Positions 6,363-8,506 of a stretch of 8,506 bases of DNA are shown here, piece by piece. The position numbers were made by a program, and so were the translations under genes. Source of the DNA: Alphaproteobacteria bacterium (GTDB taxonomy: Bacteria; Pseudomonadota; Alphaproteobacteria; Puniceispirillales; Puniceispirillaceae); the NCBI GenBank assembly GCA_011522945.1, contig WTHY01000079.1, positions 1-8,506 of the forward strand, in the 5' to 3' direction. Within the stretch, counting starts at the first letter, position 1. Every line of letters starts with the position of its first letter. Under the pieces are notes generated by a model, which saw only the letters and a list, made by a program, of their open reading frames with translations, had not been told where the DNA came from and made no database searches.

Positions 6363-8506
6363 TTAATATTCTGAATCGTGCAAATCGACATTCAGACCAA
6401 GAGAGCGGAGCTCTTTGACCAGAACATTGAAGGATTCTGGAATACCAGCCTCAAAATCATCATCACCGCGCACGATAGCTTCATAAACTTTCGTACGGCC
6501 AGAGACATCATCAGACTTCACAGTCAACATTTCCTGCAAGGTGTAGGCCGCGCCATAAGCTTCCAGAGCCCAGACTTCCATCTCACCAAAACGCTGACCA
6601 CCAAACTGGGCCTTACCACCGAGCGGCTGCTGGGTAACAAGGCTGTATGGACCAATCGAACGTGCGTGTATCTTCTCATCCACAAGGTGATGCAATTTCA
6701 GCATGTAGATATAGCCAACTGTTACAGCACGGTCGAATACCTCACCAGTACGACCATCTGTTAGCCATTCCTGACCGGTTTCTGATAAGCCTGCCTGCGA
6801 CAGTAAATCAACCACATCAGCTTCACGAGCACCGTCAAATACAGGTGTACCCATTGGCACGCCGCGGCCTAACAATTCTGATTGCTCTACCACCTGTGCA
6901 TCAGACATGCCCTTAATCTGGCCATTATACTGACTATCTGGGTAAATTTCCTGCAGCTGATTACGCAATGCCTTGGTATCGCCGGTCGCCCGCGCAGCTT
7001 CAGCTGCCTGACCGACCATCTTACCCAAGCCACGAGCTGCCCAGCCGAGATGTGTTTCCAAAATCTGACCCACATTCATTCGTGATGGCACCCCAAGCGG
7101 GTTCAACACGATATCGACAGGTGTGCCATCTTCTAGATATGGCATATCTTCTTGCGGCATAATGCGTGAGATAACACCTTTGTTACCATGACGACCAGCC
7201 ATCTTATCCCCAGGCTGCAACTTACGCTTCACAGCAACGAAGACTTTCACCATCTTCATAACGCCTGGCATAAGTTCATCACCACGCTGCAGCTTGTCCA
7301 CTTTATCAGAGAACTTACCGTCTAGACGCTTGATTGACTGCTCAAAATCAGACACTTGCGCTTCAATGGCCTTTTGAGTTGACTCGTCTTTCACAGCAAT
7401 CTGTGTAAAGGCTGATTTTGGCAGATCTTCTAAACGCTCAGCTGTAACAACAGTACCAGACTTAAGATCCGCTGGGCCACTTGCAACAGTCTGACCGACT
7501 AATAAGCTGTGCATTCTGCTGATGAAACCACCTTCGAGAATCTTTTGCTCATCATCACGGTCTTTTGCAAGACGTTCAATTTCCGCCCGTTCAATCGCAC
7601 GTGCACGCTCATCCTTTTCAAGACCACGACGTGAGAAGACACGCACCTCAACGATTGTACCTGCGCCACCCGGTGGCACACGAAGTGATGTATCACGGAC
7701 ATCTGATGCTTTTTCACCAAAGATAGCACGCAGAAGCTTTTCTTCTGGTGTCATTGGTGATTCACCCTTTGGTGTCACCTTACCAACCAGAATATCACCG
7801 GCATTCACCTCTGCACCGACATAGACAATGCCAGCTTCATCAAGATTTTTCAGCGCTTCTTCACCCACATTTGGGATATCGCGGCTGATTTCTTCCTGAC
7901 CAAGCTTTGTGTCACGGGCCATGATTTCATATTCTTCAATGTGAATAGATGTAAATACATCATCCTTCACAATCCGTTCATTGATAAGAATCGAATCTTC
8001 GAAGTTATAACCATTCCATGGCATAAAGGCGACAAGCACGTTACGACCTAGCGCCAATTCACCATCTTCTGTGGATGGACCGTCAGCAATAATATCACCA
8101 CGTGACACCACATCGCCCACCTTAACAAGCGGGCGCTGGTTCACAGTTGTGTTCTGATTTGAGCGCTGGAATTTTAACAGGGCATAAATATCAACTGGTG
8201 ACACATCTGCATCGCCGGCTTCATCAGCACGTACAACGATACGTGTCGCATCCACTTGGTCAACAACACCCGCACGTTTTGCGACAATCGTCACACCAGA
8301 GTCACGTGCAACACGTGCCTCCATGCCTGTTCCCACAATCGGCGCTTCTGCACGCAGAAGTGGCACAGCCTGACGTTGCATGTTCGAACCCATAAGGGCA
8401 CGGTTCGCGTCATCATTTTCTAGGAATGGGATTAAGGCTGCCGCTACTGATACAAGCTGTTTTGGCGAGACATCGACATATTCAATATCTGTTGGACGTG
8501 CCAGAC
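6363..8506 (-). CDS. rpoB: DNA-directed RNA polymerase subunit beta, C-terminal half, cut by window edge
   Basis: Beta forms the other jaw of the RNA polymerase active cleft. The frame stays open from the window edge through 713 codons to a TAA at 6363-6365, roughly the second half of a protein of about 1,350-1,400 residues. The first visible residues are LARPTDIEYVDVSPKQLVSV, and DDANRALMGSNMQRQAV follows. Visible motifs include GYNFEDSI (codons near 7986-8006), next to the catalytic site. An SI2-like charged insertion (RRGLEKDERARAIERAEIER) follows, then GDKMAGRHGNKG with the two nucleotide-contacting lysines equivalent to E. coli K1065 and K1073. Next comes the switch/clamp-anchoring C-terminus with QQPLGGKAQFGGQRFGEMEV and the end LRSLGLNVDLHDSEY. 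The rifampicin-resistance region lies upstream of the window, so resistance cannot be judged. The real start codon is not in the window; the Met codon at 8393 is internal. rpoC follows after 69 nt. Confidence 0.99.
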   Translation of the reverse strand, partial: LARPTDIEYVDVSPKQLVSVAAALIPFLENDDANRALMGSNMQRQAVPLLRAEAPIVGTGMEARVARDSGVTIVAKRAGVVDQVDATRIVVRADEAGDADVSPVDIYALLKFQRSNQNTTVNQRPLVKVGDVVSRGDIIADGPSTEDGELALGRNVLVAFMPWNGYNFEDSILINERIVKDDVFTSIHIEEYEIMARDTKLGQEEISRDIPNVGEEALKNLDEAGIVYVGAEVNAGDILVGKVTPKGESPMTPEEKLLRAIFGEKASDVRDTSLRVPPGGAGTIVEVRVFSRRGLEKDERARAIERAEIERLAKDRDDEQKILEGGFISRMHSLLVGQTVASGPADLKSGTVVTAERLEDLPKSAFTQIAVKDESTQKAIEAQVSDFEQSIKRLDGKFSDKVDKLQRGDELMPGVMKMVKVFVAVKRKLQPGDKMAGRHGNKGVISRIMPQEDMPYLEDGTPVDIVLNPLGVPSRMNVGQILETHLGWAARGLGKMVGQAAEAARATGDTKALRNQLQEIYPDSQYNGQIKGMSDAQVVEQSELLGRGVPMGTPVFDGAREADVVDLLSQAGLSETGQEWLTDGRTGEVFDRAVTVGYIYMLKLHHLVDEKIHARSIGPYSLVTQQPLGGKAQFGGQRFGEMEVWALEAYGAAYTLQEMLTVKSDDVSGRTKVYEAIVRGDDDFEAGIPESFNVLVKELRSLGLNVDLHDSEY

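Noticed and set aside
6378..7085. Overlapping plus-strand open frames opposite rpoB
   Set aside because: They overlap each other and the conserved rpoB frame, and have no recognisable domains. They are antisense artefacts.
6363..8393. Treating the Met codon at 8393 as the start of rpoB
   Set aside because: The frame remains open to the window edge, and the upstream codons encode conserved beta sequence (ending NDDANRAL), so this Met is internal.

Overview
The window is a stretch of bacterial core chromosome holding the rpoBC and str operon cluster. Every gene is on the minus strand, so transcription order runs from high to low coordinates: rpoB (3' half only), rpoC (complete), rpsL, rpsG, and fusA (5' part only). 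Both window edges cut genes. The proteins are clearly alphaproteobacterial in style. The beta' bridge-helix region reads FNSTHGARKG, S7 is the short 156-residue form, and the EF-G stretch [20 protein letters not shown] with an extended loop before the DTPGH motif resembles, from memory, Rhodobacterales-type and related marine alphaproteobacteria. Base composition looks near 50% G+C by eye. This would fit a SAR116-like or Rhodobacterales-related lineage, but that placement is an inference and no database was searched.

Layout: 6363-8506 is rpoB (last 713 codons). 6294-6362 is a 69-nt gap with the rpoC Shine-Dalgarno. 2097-6293 is rpoC (1398 aa). 1798-2096 is a 299-nt non-coding region with a good sigma70-type promoter, a strong inverted repeat wrapped around the promoter's upstream half, and a leader of about 200 nt with hairpins. 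1426-1797 is rpsL (123 aa). After a 14-nt gap comes rpsG (941-1411, 156 aa). After a 26-nt gap comes fusA (1-914, first 304 codons). All reading frames appear intact, and no mobile element, tRNA, CRISPR or horizontally acquired gene is visible.

The genes belong to the central expression machinery. RpoB and RpoC form the catalytic core of RNA polymerase. S12 and S7 are 30S proteins (decoding centre and head/E site). EF-G drives translocation and ribosome recycling. The most informative non-coding sequence is the rpoC-rpsL gap. It has no recognisable intrinsic terminator, so rpoBC transcripts may read into the str genes. It also holds a promoter with an A/T tract upstream of the -35 and a GC-rich discriminator, the architecture known for ppGpp/DksA-responsive promoters. 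The rpsL-rpsG gap is too short for the S7 feedback site known from E. coli, so any autoregulation of this operon must work differently, perhaps through the leader.

No undescribed biological system is evident. The findings are regulatory and comparative details in an otherwise conserved region.
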